Shown: positions 1 to 8,856 of the stretch, one piece after another
Numbering within the stretch: position 1 is the first letter of the stretch
How the letters are laid out: the number at the start of each line of letters is the position of its first letter
NCBI RefSeq assembly: GCF_001982635.1
Contig: NZ_MKFI01000003.1
Coordinates: 857,277 to 921,276 of the forward strand
Source: Bradyrhizobium mercantei
GTDB taxonomy: Bacteria > Pseudomonadota > Alphaproteobacteria > Rhizobiales > Xanthobacteraceae
Length of the DNA: 64,000 nt
Reading direction: 5' to 3'
Program-made: the position numbers and the translations under genes
Notes under the pieces: generated by a model
Database searches by the model: none
Told to the model about the DNA's origin: nothing
What the model saw: the letters and a program-made list of their open reading frames with translations, nothing else

Positions 1-371
1 TCGGTGTGCGAGCAGCCGGCCAGAACGGCCGCCCAACTTTCGCGAATCCTGTTCAATTCGGTTTCGCGGTGGATGATCGGACCGTCAAGAAGTTCGAGTG
101 CGGTTCGAAGGGATGGTGCGATACCGGCATCGGAAAGCGCTCGGTCGACTGCGCTGACGTCGATGGAGATTGAGGCTGCCACGCCGCCTCTGCGGCCGAC
201 CAGGGACGCGAGTGCGGTGCGTTCCGTTTCGTTCAGCTTGCCCACCTGGATCGATGGGAGCTGGCCGTCGGCCGGTCCGAGCTCGTAGCGCCTGCGCAGC
301 CGCGCGCGCAGATCGGAAAGCTCGGCGCCGCCGAGGAGCCGGACTAGTCGTTCGTCTATAGTTGATGTCAT
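1..371 (-). CDS. jetD: Wadjet type II subunit JetD, N-terminal part (cut by window edge)
   Basis: About 123 residues are visible from an ATG at 371; the rest lies outside the window. The start overlaps the jetC stop in an ATGA arrangement, so it is translationally coupled as the last gene of the operon. In Wadjet systems JetD is the TOPRIM-containing nuclease that cuts circular plasmid DNA once the SMC motor has extruded it. The catalytic TOPRIM part would be C-terminal and cannot be seen here. The identification therefore rests mainly on operon position (TIGR02679-type gene after the TIGR02680-type SMC gene) and on the visible charged, helical N-terminus. Confidence 0.75.
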   Translation of the reverse strand, partial: MTSTIDERLVRLLGGAELSDLRARLRRRYELGPADGQLPSIQVGKLNETERTALASLVGRRGGVAASISIDVSAVDRALSDAGIAPSLRTALELLDGPIIHRETELNRIRESWAAVLAGCSHT

Positions 372-3300
372 GCGCTACGATTTAACATCAGCCGCGCCGG
401 TTCTTCCATCCTTGAGCGCGTCTTTCCGTTCCATCGCCAGCGGGAGACGTGAATTGCGTCGAACTTGTCGTGTCTCTGGAGTTGGCAGATCGCGACGCCC
501 GGAAGCGTCTTGTAGCAGGCCCATTCGCGCTCGCTCGTGATAACGAAATCCAAATCGAACTCGTGGATCAGGCCCATACAGTGCGCCCGGACGCCGTCGT
601 CGATGCCGGCGTACGCTTCGTCCAGCAGGACAAGGCGCGGCCGGGTGCTGTGCTCGTCGCCGTAGAAGCTTGCGACGGCTGCGAACATGGGAATGGTGAG
701 ACCCAACGCACGTTCGCCGCCGGAGGCAGGCTGAGAAATGGAAATCCACCTACCCATTGCATTGCGTTCGACGACGAAGCGGTGCCACTGGCGATAGTCG
801 AGGGCAGCCGAAAGCTGCTCGCGGAGACTGCTGCCGCCCGACTCTTCGGCCTTGAGCCGCTCTTGCTCGATGCGTCGCTGCAGCATGGCCCCGATGGCTT
901 GCCTGTCATTCTCGGTCCACAGATCCGCGTTCGTCTTGAGGAGACGCTTACGGGCGTCCTCCAGATCGGCGGGGGCACCTTGCGCTTCAGTGAGAGGGAT
1001 CCACCTTAGGCGGAAATAGGTGCCCGTTGAGGTCGGGCGCTTTTCAATCTCCGCATTCACACGGTCCACATACTGCTCGGCGTCCTGGATGAGATTCCGG
1101 ATTTGGACGGACATCTCCGACTGGAGGTGGTCCTCCAGAATCTTCGTCTCGCTTTCGGTGAGAAGGGTTCGGCGCTGCGTGATCTCGGTGTCGACCTGGG
1201 CAAGGACCTCAGCGGGAGACAGTCCGGTCTTGTTCTGGACTGCGATGGTGACCACCAGGCCGAATCCATCGACATTGTTACTGTAGGGGACGTATCCTAG
1301 TTGAGCGAGTGCATTCTGGAGATCGACGAATTCACCGTAGATTTTGGACTGCAGGCCGTCCCACTCGTTATCGCGGATGTCGCTGAGCGACTGGTTCAGT
1401 TCTGCGGCAAGCCCCCGCGTCTCGTCGACCGTCCATGTCCGGCCGGTGTCGGGGAACGCTACGTTGGGGGCGCCGGCGGCCATCAAGCCTGTTGCTGCGA
1501 GCGTTTGCAGATTGCTTGCCGCTCGCTGCCGCTCCTCTACGCGCGTCGCCAAAGCTTGGGTCGCAATTTCGTGCGCACCGACCGCCTGGGTATGGACGGC
1601 CACGGCCGAGAGTCGGCGCCCGTCCGTGCTGTCCACGTCGGCCCTGGCATCATTGAGACGCTTCTGCGCGTCAATGAGGCGGCGTTCCCACTGTTCGGAG
1701 GTTGCTCCCACACTTTCCTTGAGAGCATCGTATATGGCGCGCGCCGATGTCGCCGATATCGCCGCCGCTTTGACGTCTTCTGCTGCGGCATGATGGCGGC
1801 TCCGGGCGGTTTCCGCACGCTCGTTGGTGTCTTGAAGATTTTGCGCGGCGCGGATGGAATTCGAGCAATGTTCGACGACCACGAGGTGGGCTTCGCTGAG
1901 GCTATCGCAGGCAATCCGGGCCTGTTCGAGAGCCCGCTTGTCGCACGGAAGAGCGGTGTCGAGCGCGGCCTGCTCGGCGGACTCACTGCACGCTTTCAGA
2001 GCCTGTCGTGCGACCGCTGTACCGTTTGCCCTTGCTGCGACGTTTTCAGTGGCCCGGTGTAGATCGTTGGTTGCCGAGCGCACGGTGTCGTGCGACTTGC
2101 GGAGATTGGTGTCCGACGGGCAGGTCCTCTCGACCTGTTCGATGGCCTCCGTCGTAGCGGCATTGCTCGTGATGGCGGTTTCGAGATCGGCAAGTTGCTC
2201 GCCCAGAGCGGCCGCGGTGGCCTCAAGCTCTTCGATCTTTTTCAGTCTGGCTCTCTCCCGAGCGGAATGGCCAATGTACGTGGCGCGGGATTTCTCCCAC
2301 GTGCCCGAGAGAGCGCCGAGGCGGAAGTGGCCGGCCGGCGATACCCACATCTCGGCGCCATCGTCGATGTCGGTGCAGGAGACTGCGCACAGAAAAGTCT
2401 CGACGGCATCCTGGACCGACGGTTCTCCACAGTGGACAAGCCAGTCGGCGAGGGTCCTACCGGTGACCAAGGGCCTCGAAACAAGCGACACGTCATGCTC
2501 GGTCTCGCCGATGAACATCCTGCCGTCGGGGAGGATCCACGCGTCGAGAAGTCCGGATGCCTCAAGTGCGGCTTCGAGGCCAGCCCGAACGCCGTCGTCG
2601 GCCTCCGATACAAAGTCAACGGCCTGCCACAAGGCTTGGCCCTTGCGGTCCTTGCGATCAGCCCTGCGTGTGTACGGGATGTGAGGGCGCTCGAATGAGC
2701 CGGTTTGCAGATCCGCGATCTGCTTTGCCATGGATTCCAGTTCAGCGCGTACCGCAGCCTCCTGATGTCTCAGCTTGGCCAGCGCCTCGGTCAGCCGTTT
2801 GTATGCAAGTCGGCACTCGGCTATGAGCTCGCGCGCGGCCGGGTTTTCGCCTTCGAGCGAGTGAGCCCATTCGACGAGGGCATCCACTGCGTCCTCGGTC
2901 GCTATTGCCATGAGATGTCCGCAGGCGCCGATATGGCGGCGCCACGCCGTACCGAGAGCGTCGATCTCACCGTTCAGCGCATTCTCGGCGGCAACAAGAG
3001 TCTTGCCGGCTTCGTCAAGCAGACCACGGGCAGTATTCTCGTCGCGCTCCGCGTTCGCCAGCCCCGAAATCTTGTTGTCGACTTCGCGAAGCAGCTCGAC
3101 AACCGCATCGATGCTGCTTCTGCGGCCCCTGATCGCGGTCAGTAGACTGCCACGCTCGGATTGGAGAGAGGTCTGCCCATCGCGCCCAAGTTCGTTCGGC
3201 CACGCGGAGTAGGACTTCGCATGCTCAAATTGTGCGATCATGCCGACGGATCTGGCGAGATCGAGCGCCTTGCTTCGATTGACGGCAAGCGTTTCCATCG

Positions 3301-4498
3301 CGCGGTCTAGGTCGGCCCTTGCCGTTTGCTGGCGTTCGGACTCCGTCTTCAGATCTGCAGCCGCCGTTGCGGAGCGTTTCTCGGATGCAGTCAGCCGCCC
3401 CTCGGCCTCTTCCGCCAGGTTCCGTTTGGTCGCAAGATCTGCCGCCTTGAGGCCGTCGGGATGTTGAAGGATGCCTTTGTATGCCGCATCCGCCGCCTCG
3501 GCCTGGCGTTTCGCGGCGATGTTAGCAGTTTCAGCCGCTGTCGATTCATGAAGCGCAGAGGCCAATTGCGCGTCGGCATTGTTTACCTCCGCGCTTGCTT
3601 CTTCAAACTTGGTTCTTGCGGTACGGACCTCGCGCGCAAACGTGCGAATCCGCGCGCCTGCGTAGCGGCGGTAGGTTTGCTCGAATTTTCCAATGGCGGC
3701 GTGGGCCAATTCATAGGATTTGAGCTGGCTGCGATCCTCTTCAAGGCGGCTCATGGCTTCCGCGATGGTGTCGATCATTTCGGCCGCGACCGGAGGTAGG
3801 GCGGCAGTCAGGGCGTTGGAAAGACGCGTCTCGTCGGGGGTCTTTGTGAGCTGCGGATGGCGAAGCTGAATGAGGGTGTCGACCAGGATGCGGTAACGTT
3901 CCTCTCCGAGTTGGAAAAGTCTTTGATCCACGGCACGGCGGTAGTCGTCGGCGCGGTCGAAGAAGTGTCCGCCTTTGTCGGAGAGCCCATCCTTCAGCTG
4001 CGTTCGGCGAAGCACGGCTCTTTCGGGCGTGATGAACGAGCAATCCTGACCGACACGACTTCCGTCGATGATGAAAAACCAGCTTTCCACGTTCGCGCGG
4101 TCTTCGACCGCTTCCAGTCCGCACGCAAGCGTGACGAACTGGTTGTTGCCTTCCTCGTCGACGCGCCCGAACTCGACCCATACATATCCGACGCGGCGCT
4201 TGTGCCTCCCCATGAGGAGATTCCACGCCATCTTCTTGGTTCGATCGCCATCCGGCTCGACGCGGAACGGGCTCAGATTGGCGTCGAAGAGGAATGGTAG
4301 CGTGAGTGCCAAGAGTTTGGACTTGCCGGCGCCGTTATTGCCCCGATACACGATGTGTCCGTCGATGAACCAGAATTCCTCCACGTCATAGAAAAATATC
4401 TCCACGACGCCGGTCCGCAAAGGCTGCCAGCGCTTTTTTCCGGGAAGCGGCAGGACGGGGCCGGTGCTTTGTGGGTTGAAAGCAAGAACGGAGTTCAT
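368..4498 (-). CDS. jetC: Wadjet type II SMC-like ATPase JetC (TIGR02680-like)
   Basis: The 1376-residue protein has the layout of an SMC/MukB-like ATPase. Walker A GNNGAGKS lies at residues 53-60. A long central region rich in Ala, Glu, Arg and Leu, with coiled-coil character, runs from about 280 to 1150. The signature SGGE is at about 1259-1262 and Walker B LVLLDE at about 1289-1294. In Wadjet, JetABC is a condensin-like loop-extruding motor that senses small circular DNA and activates JetD. It overlaps jetB upstream and jetD downstream by four bases each. The length fits the large TIGR02680 type. All ATPase motifs are intact, so it is probably functional. Confidence 0.9.
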   Translation of the reverse strand: MNSVLAFNPQSTGPVLPLPGKKRWQPLRTGVVEIFFYDVEEFWFIDGHIVYRGNNGAGKSKLLALTLPFLFDANLSPFRVEPDGDRTKKMAWNLLMGRHKRRVGYVWVEFGRVDEEGNNQFVTLACGLEAVEDRANVESWFFIIDGSRVGQDCSFITPERAVLRRTQLKDGLSDKGGHFFDRADDYRRAVDQRLFQLGEERYRILVDTLIQLRHPQLTKTPDETRLSNALTAALPPVAAEMIDTIAEAMSRLEEDRSQLKSYELAHAAIGKFEQTYRRYAGARIRTFAREVRTARTKFEEASAEVNNADAQLASALHESTAAETANIAAKRQAEAADAAYKGILQHPDGLKAADLATKRNLAEEAEGRLTASEKRSATAAADLKTESERQQTARADLDRAMETLAVNRSKALDLARSVGMIAQFEHAKSYSAWPNELGRDGQTSLQSERGSLLTAIRGRRSSIDAVVELLREVDNKISGLANAERDENTARGLLDEAGKTLVAAENALNGEIDALGTAWRRHIGACGHLMAIATEDAVDALVEWAHSLEGENPAARELIAECRLAYKRLTEALAKLRHQEAAVRAELESMAKQIADLQTGSFERPHIPYTRRADRKDRKGQALWQAVDFVSEADDGVRAGLEAALEASGLLDAWILPDGRMFIGETEHDVSLVSRPLVTGRTLADWLVHCGEPSVQDAVETFLCAVSCTDIDDGAEMWVSPAGHFRLGALSGTWEKSRATYIGHSARERARLKKIEELEATAAALGEQLADLETAITSNAATTEAIEQVERTCPSDTNLRKSHDTVRSATNDLHRATENVAARANGTAVARQALKACSESAEQAALDTALPCDKRALEQARIACDSLSEAHLVVVEHCSNSIRAAQNLQDTNERAETARSRHHAAAEDVKAAAISATSARAIYDALKESVGATSEQWERRLIDAQKRLNDARADVDSTDGRRLSAVAVHTQAVGAHEIATQALATRVEERQRAASNLQTLAATGLMAAGAPNVAFPDTGRTWTVDETRGLAAELNQSLSDIRDNEWDGLQSKIYGEFVDLQNALAQLGYVPYSNNVDGFGLVVTIAVQNKTGLSPAEVLAQVDTEITQRRTLLTESETKILEDHLQSEMSVQIRNLIQDAEQYVDRVNAEIEKRPTSTGTYFRLRWIPLTEAQGAPADLEDARKRLLKTNADLWTENDRQAIGAMLQRRIEQERLKAEESGGSSLREQLSAALDYRQWHRFVVERNAMGRWISISQPASGGERALGLTIPMFAAVASFYGDEHSTRPRLVLLDEAYAGIDDGVRAHCMGLIHEFDLDFVITSEREWACYKTLPGVAICQLQRHDKFDAIHVSRWRWNGKTRSRMEEPARLMLNRSA

Positions 4499-5802
4499 TC
4501 GTCGGCCTCCTCGGAAACATCGGGCAGCCGATCGTTGTCATCGCGATGCTTGATGTCCGGGTCGCCCAGTTTGTAGCGAGAAAGCGCCGGCAGAACCCCG
4601 ATGCGGTCGCCTTCGATGGTGATGAGCTTGAGTTGGCTGAGACGGTAGATGGCAATCGCCGTCAGCTCCCGCGCGCCGGCTTCGCCCTGGGCGCTGCGCC
4701 GCCAATATCGGCCGTATCGCTCGGCCGATTCGGCCACGAACCTTTCGATTCGCAGGCGATCGGGAACGCCGCCGCCGGCATGTGCCAGGTGGTCTGCCAC
4801 AAGGAGCGTGACGTGAGCATCGGTGCCGTCCGCCGGCATCGCGACGTCGCTGCAATTGCCGTCCGGATCGCAAAGTGCAATGCCCTCGGAACGGAGTTCG
4901 ACGACAAGGCCGGTGCCAAGCGCGAGGCGGTTGGCCATCGCGCCGCGCTGATTGATGAAGTACTGCATGTCGGCCTCGTCAACTGTGCCGTCGTACACAA
5001 CGGGATCGTCGAGAAGGCGCCTTGAGATGCGGTGCCGGCTGACATCGCGGCGGCCCTCGTCGGTCTCCGGCTGAATTTCTGCCGTGATGGCGGAGATCCG
5101 ATCGACGGTTGTCCTCGGTTCATCGTTCTCAGGCCACGTGGATGGCCCACGAACGCATGCAAGAATGCTCGCAAGCGGCCCGCGATTAACATCGTAGAGG
5201 ACGTCGCGGGACCGATCTTCCGACTGCCCGGACTTGACGAACGACTCGGCGTCTCCATCGATGGCATTGAGTACGCCGAGTTCGCCGAGCGCGACGCAGG
5301 CCGATGCAAGGTTGCGTCGGTCGTGGATGTCTGCCATGTCGAGAATGAAACCGCGGTTGAGGAGATCGGTATCCTTTGCAAGGGACAGGATTTGATCACC
5401 CAGGGCAGAAAGGGTGATCTGTGGTTCGCTCCGCGCGAGCACCGCGCACACCAGACAGAAGATCGCGTAGCGCCTGCGGTTGAAATTTGCCCATCCTCGC
5501 GTTGGATCGCTTGTATCGCTCGGGCGTTTCCACAGTCTGGCGTAGTCGCGCTCTACGCGCAGCGGCCATCCGGCCTCGCGGGCGAACCACTCCCTGAGAT
5601 ACGCGGAGTGACGTCGCACCAGACGGAGAGCCTCTCTTGCTTCGGCGGTTGTGGGCGTCAATAACGGGCGCATCAGGAGCGCGCGAACGGCCTCCCTGCG
5701 CTCGGCGTGTTCCTGCGTCTCCTGCTGGCGCAGGATCTCGCGTCCACCAGGGCGGCCGGTCTGAACGGGTGCTTCACGCCGCGTGGACGAGGCGGCGCTC
5801 AT
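4495..5802 (-). CDS. jetB: Wadjet type II subunit JetB (TIGR02678-like)
   Basis: A 435-residue protein between jetA and jetC with four-base overlaps at both ends. It resembles the TIGR02678 family: an early segment with WFAREAGWPLRVERDYARL and a following Arg-rich RRRYAIFCL stretch. JetB is a kite-like winged-helix subunit that bridges the SMC heads and the kleisin in the JetABC motor. No enzymatic motif is expected or seen. Assignment is firm from the operon order and the recognisable N-terminal half. Confidence 0.85.
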   Translation of the reverse strand: MSAASSTRREAPVQTGRPGGREILRQQETQEHAERREAVRALLMRPLLTPTTAEAREALRLVRRHSAYLREWFAREAGWPLRVERDYARLWKRPSDTSDPTRGWANFNRRRYAIFCLVCAVLARSEPQITLSALGDQILSLAKDTDLLNRGFILDMADIHDRRNLASACVALGELGVLNAIDGDAESFVKSGQSEDRSRDVLYDVNRGPLASILACVRGPSTWPENDEPRTTVDRISAITAEIQPETDEGRRDVSRHRISRRLLDDPVVYDGTVDEADMQYFINQRGAMANRLALGTGLVVELRSEGIALCDPDGNCSDVAMPADGTDAHVTLLVADHLAHAGGGVPDRLRIERFVAESAERYGRYWRRSAQGEAGARELTAIAIYRLSQLKLITIEGDRIGVLPALSRYKLGDPDIKHRDDNDRLPDVSEEADE

Positions 5803-7319
5803 GCGGCATCCGTCGGTGTGATGGTGATGCGGTGGTCACGGCCACAAAACACGCCGTCTTCGGTGACGATTTCGGCTTCCGTGTCCGCGTCGAGCGGTTC
5901 AAGCCGGATGAGATAGAGACCGTCGTTGGACTGGATCTCGGTGACGCCATCGTCGTCGGCGGCCTTGGTCGCGATGGCTTCGCCCAATAGATCGAGGAAA
6001 AATCGGAACTCGTGCGAGTTTAGACGCCAGAGCGCCGAGAGGAGCAGGGGGCACCCTGTTGCAAATTTTTGTCTGGCTGCTTCGATCTGCGCATGCTCTT
6101 CACCGACCTGCGCTTCGAGCTTCTTGCGTCCGGCGCTTCGATCATGAACGTGCGGGAGCCGTCCGCGGGGCATGCTGTAGCCGGTCTCGCGGAGCCGCAG
6201 CGGAACGACGATGGACGGCGCCTTATGCCACGGAATGACACCGGTAACGTCAGCAGCGGCGGTGTTTTCGGCGTAGTGACGCGCTGGGTTGAGCGCAAAC
6301 GCGGCTCGCGCAAGTCGGTGGGCGTCTTCGTCACCGTCGCAGTCGAGGAACCAGTGAGCGAGGCTCTTGAAGTCGGCCGAGCGGTCGCTGCGGCCGCTTC
6401 GGCGTTCGTTGATCGCGATGATTGCTGCAAGCAGTTGCGGAATCGCGGCGCGGGCGCGACTTCTGAGCTGTTCGCTCTGGGACCGCTCGCCGTTCGACCC
6501 GCCGACGAACCACATACGCAAGCCCTGCCACCGCTCGTCCCACATCTTCAGTTCCGCTTCGTAGGCCGCCAGCTCTTCGCCCGGAGGGGCGTTGCGTGCC
6601 TGACGGCGGGCCACCGACTGGAGCATCGCGTCGATACGCAACTGAAGGGCATTGATGTCTTCCGAAATCGCACCGCTTCGGCTGACCAAGTCGCCAACGA
6701 ATTGGCGGATGTACTCGATGAGACGCTGCTTGTAGTTCAGCACAGCGTCCACGTCGCCGTCCTGCAAATCGACACCGCGGAGGACGCCGGCCATGAAGGC
6801 TCGCGCGGTCTCGGCCATGTTGTTGAACACGGTCATCAGACCGTTGAGGGTCTCATAGATCTTGGCGACGTCAGGATCGTTGCTTCGGCCGAGGTGGATC
6901 AGCGTGAGGAGGCTCTTGCCGATGTCTTCAAGCGCGACCGTCTGCAGTTCGCCGCGGCGCTGCATTTCCTTCGCGAAGGCGCTGAGCGCCATCTCGACGG
7001 AGACGCCGCCCTTCGAAAGCCGGTAGAGCATGCGGCGGCGATAGAACCCGCTCAACGAGGTTACGCGCGAATTGTCGGCCTGGCAGTCGAGATTGCCCCA
7101 CTCGGTCAGCTTGTCGAGGATGGCGTCCAGTTCGGAAGTGGTCGGCGGCTCGCCCAGCCACTTTGCTTGCGCGAGAATCTCGGAAGGCCGGACGTAAAGC
7201 AGCAGTTGACGCTCTGCTGCCGCGCACACATCCAGGACGCACCGGTACAGCGCCGCATTATCAGCGGTGACGTGACGGAAAAGGTCCTGATGCGTGGCGA
7301 TCTCGAATTGACCGCTCAT
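5799..7319 (-). CDS. jetA: Wadjet type II subunit JetA (TIGR02677-like), first gene of operon
   Basis: The start was set at the ATG at 7319 (MSGQFEIATHQDLFRHVTAD) rather than an upstream in-frame codon at 7352, because family members begin with a short lead into a winged-helix region; a GGGG stretch precedes it. The protein has 506 residues. JetA is the kleisin-like subunit joining the JetC heads in the plasmid-restricting Wadjet complex. The segment after residue 40 (a cluster ending in LLLYVRPSEILAQAKWL) and the charged helical middle fit TIGR02677. It overlaps jetB by four bases. Confidence 0.85.
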   Translation of the reverse strand: MSGQFEIATHQDLFRHVTADNAALYRCVLDVCAAAERQLLLYVRPSEILAQAKWLGEPPTTSELDAILDKLTEWGNLDCQADNSRVTSLSGFYRRRMLYRLSKGGVSVEMALSAFAKEMQRRGELQTVALEDIGKSLLTLIHLGRSNDPDVAKIYETLNGLMTVFNNMAETARAFMAGVLRGVDLQDGDVDAVLNYKQRLIEYIRQFVGDLVSRSGAISEDINALQLRIDAMLQSVARRQARNAPPGEELAAYEAELKMWDERWQGLRMWFVGGSNGERSQSEQLRSRARAAIPQLLAAIIAINERRSGRSDRSADFKSLAHWFLDCDGDEDAHRLARAAFALNPARHYAENTAAADVTGVIPWHKAPSIVVPLRLRETGYSMPRGRLPHVHDRSAGRKKLEAQVGEEHAQIEAARQKFATGCPLLLSALWRLNSHEFRFFLDLLGEAIATKAADDDGVTEIQSNDGLYLIRLEPLDADTEAEIVTEDGVFCGRDHRITITPTDAA

Positions 7320-7858
7320 GTATGCCCCATAACCACTTGAAATACCTCGCAATGGTGACCCGATGAGCGGCGTCCGTCAAAGCAAATCGGCTGTAGACGA
7401 CCGCCAAACACAGGAGGCCGAACGTTTGCCCGTTCGGTGATGCCATGGTCTGGCACGGTCGTTCTGTGGCGACGGCGACCCATGGTTGTTTGCGCCGATC
7501 TCCCAGGAGTCATTTAGGCCGCACCCGCAGTGGCATTGGCCAGCGCGACCGCGGCTGCTGGTTCTTGACCAAAGACGACCAATGAGTATAATGTTCTCGT
7601 TATGTTCTGTCACTATCGACAGTGCATGTTTCTGCCCGCGGCAGGGTAGCCACGCTCCGTCCAGGGATATGACCGGAAATACTTAACCACTCATCGGTAG
7701 ACTAGTGATTAGCCTTAAAGCCCTGCCGGGGTCGCTGAATCCTGTGAAATCAGGGCCGGCTCGAATAGATGTAAGCGCTTTTGTCCGATACAGCCCCAGG
7801 CTTGATCGTTAGTGTCGGTCTTGGAGGAACTCCGGGCTGGAAACAGAAGTAGGGAAGA
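7320..7858. other. Divergent intergenic region between Wadjet and IetAS
   Basis: About 540 bases separate the divergent jetA and ietA starts. I see no convincing gene; open frames here lack ribosome sites and family resemblance. One good sigma-70-like promoter points toward ietA and is listed separately. No jetA promoter stood out by eye. Confidence 0.5.
7565..7592 (+). promoter_or_regulatory. Sigma-70-like promoter candidate for ietAS
   Basis: TTGACC at 7565-7570 and a perfect TATAAT at 7587-7592 are separated by 16 bases and oriented toward ietA. This would give a leader of about 260 bases. It is the best promoter match in the divergent region, but its use is inferred. Confidence 0.5.
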
Positions 7859-8842
7859 ATGTCGACCGCTCGCCACATCGTCGCGTTGCTGCGCTGCCAT
7901 ATCGACGGAGACGACGACCGCTTCCTCTCCGTGGCGACGCAGCTTGCCGCGCACGAGGCGAGGCAAGGACACGGCAAACTCGCCCAGGAACTGCGCGAGC
8001 TGATCGACGCGGCAAAGGGCAAGACTGCGCATGTCGGCCGGCGCGGTGCGGGTCCCGTTCCTCTGGCGCAGCCAAAAGGCGAACTGAGTAGCCTGTTGTC
8101 GGCGCGATATTCGGATATTCGCCTCAACAGCATGGTATTGGGGCCAAATCTAAAGGAGCGCTTGACGCGAGTTTTGACCGAACAGCGCCAACAGGAGCGC
8201 CTGCGCGTCCGCGGCCTGACGCCTCGACGGAAGTTGCTGTTAATTGGACCTCCGGGTTCGGGCAAGACGATGACGGCGTCCGCTCTTGCCGGCGAGTTAA
8301 AGCTACCGCTATTCACAATTCTCTATGAGGGCTTGATCGGCAAGCTCATGGGCGAAACGGCGACGCGTCTTCGCTTGGTGTTTGATGCTGTTGCAGTTCA
8401 GCGCGGCGTATACTTCTTTGACGAGTTCGATGCGATCGGTTCACAACGATCGCACGCGAACGATGTCGGCGAGATCCGGCGCGTGCTCAATTCATTCCTC
8501 CAGTTTTTGGAGAACGATGACGGCCCGAGCCTGATCGTTGCTGCGACCAACCACCCAGAGCTGCTAGACAAAGCCGTTTTCCGGCGTTTCGACGACGTCA
8601 TTATTTATGGATTGCCGGACCCGGAGATCGCTCGCGGCATATTGGAATCGCATCTGACGGGATTTGACGTCTCGGACGTCAATTGGTCGTCGATTTTGGA
8701 AGCCACTGCGGGTTTGAGCCAGGCGGAAGTATCACGGGCTGCCGACGAGGCGGCGAAGATCGCCGTACTCGAGGACAGAAGCGAGATCAGGACGCCAACG
8801 CTGCTCTCGACATTGGCGGAACGCAGAGCCGCCACGAGTTGA
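7859..8842 (+). CDS. ietA: AAA ATPase of the IetAS defence system
   Basis: A 327-residue AAA-family ATPase. After a helical N-terminal region (1-110) come Walker A GPPGSGKT (130-137), Walker B VYFFDE (184-189), a sensor-1-like AATN and a C-terminal lid. It precedes a subtilase by 14 bases, the arrangement known from the IetAS pair. That pair was first described as a stability or incompatibility determinant on an Agrobacterium Ti plasmid and later shown to defend against phage. An AGGGA sequence precedes the ATG. The name is based on gene pairing and motifs; a search would confirm the subfamily. Confidence 0.8.
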   Translation: MSTARHIVALLRCHIDGDDDRFLSVATQLAAHEARQGHGKLAQELRELIDAAKGKTAHVGRRGAGPVPLAQPKGELSSLLSARYSDIRLNSMVLGPNLKERLTRVLTEQRQQERLRVRGLTPRRKLLLIGPPGSGKTMTASALAGELKLPLFTILYEGLIGKLMGETATRLRLVFDAVAVQRGVYFFDEFDAIGSQRSHANDVGEIRRVLNSFLQFLENDDGPSLIVAATNHPELLDKAVFRRFDDVIIYGLPDPEIARGILESHLTGFDVSDVNWSSILEATAGLSQAEVSRAADEAAKIAVLEDRSEIRTPTLLSTLAERRAATS

Positions 8843-8856
8843 GGTGCAGACGATAG

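Noticed and set aside
4..361. Plus-strand open frames at the window start
   Set aside because: They are antisense to the jetD start, which has clear ATGA coupling with jetC.
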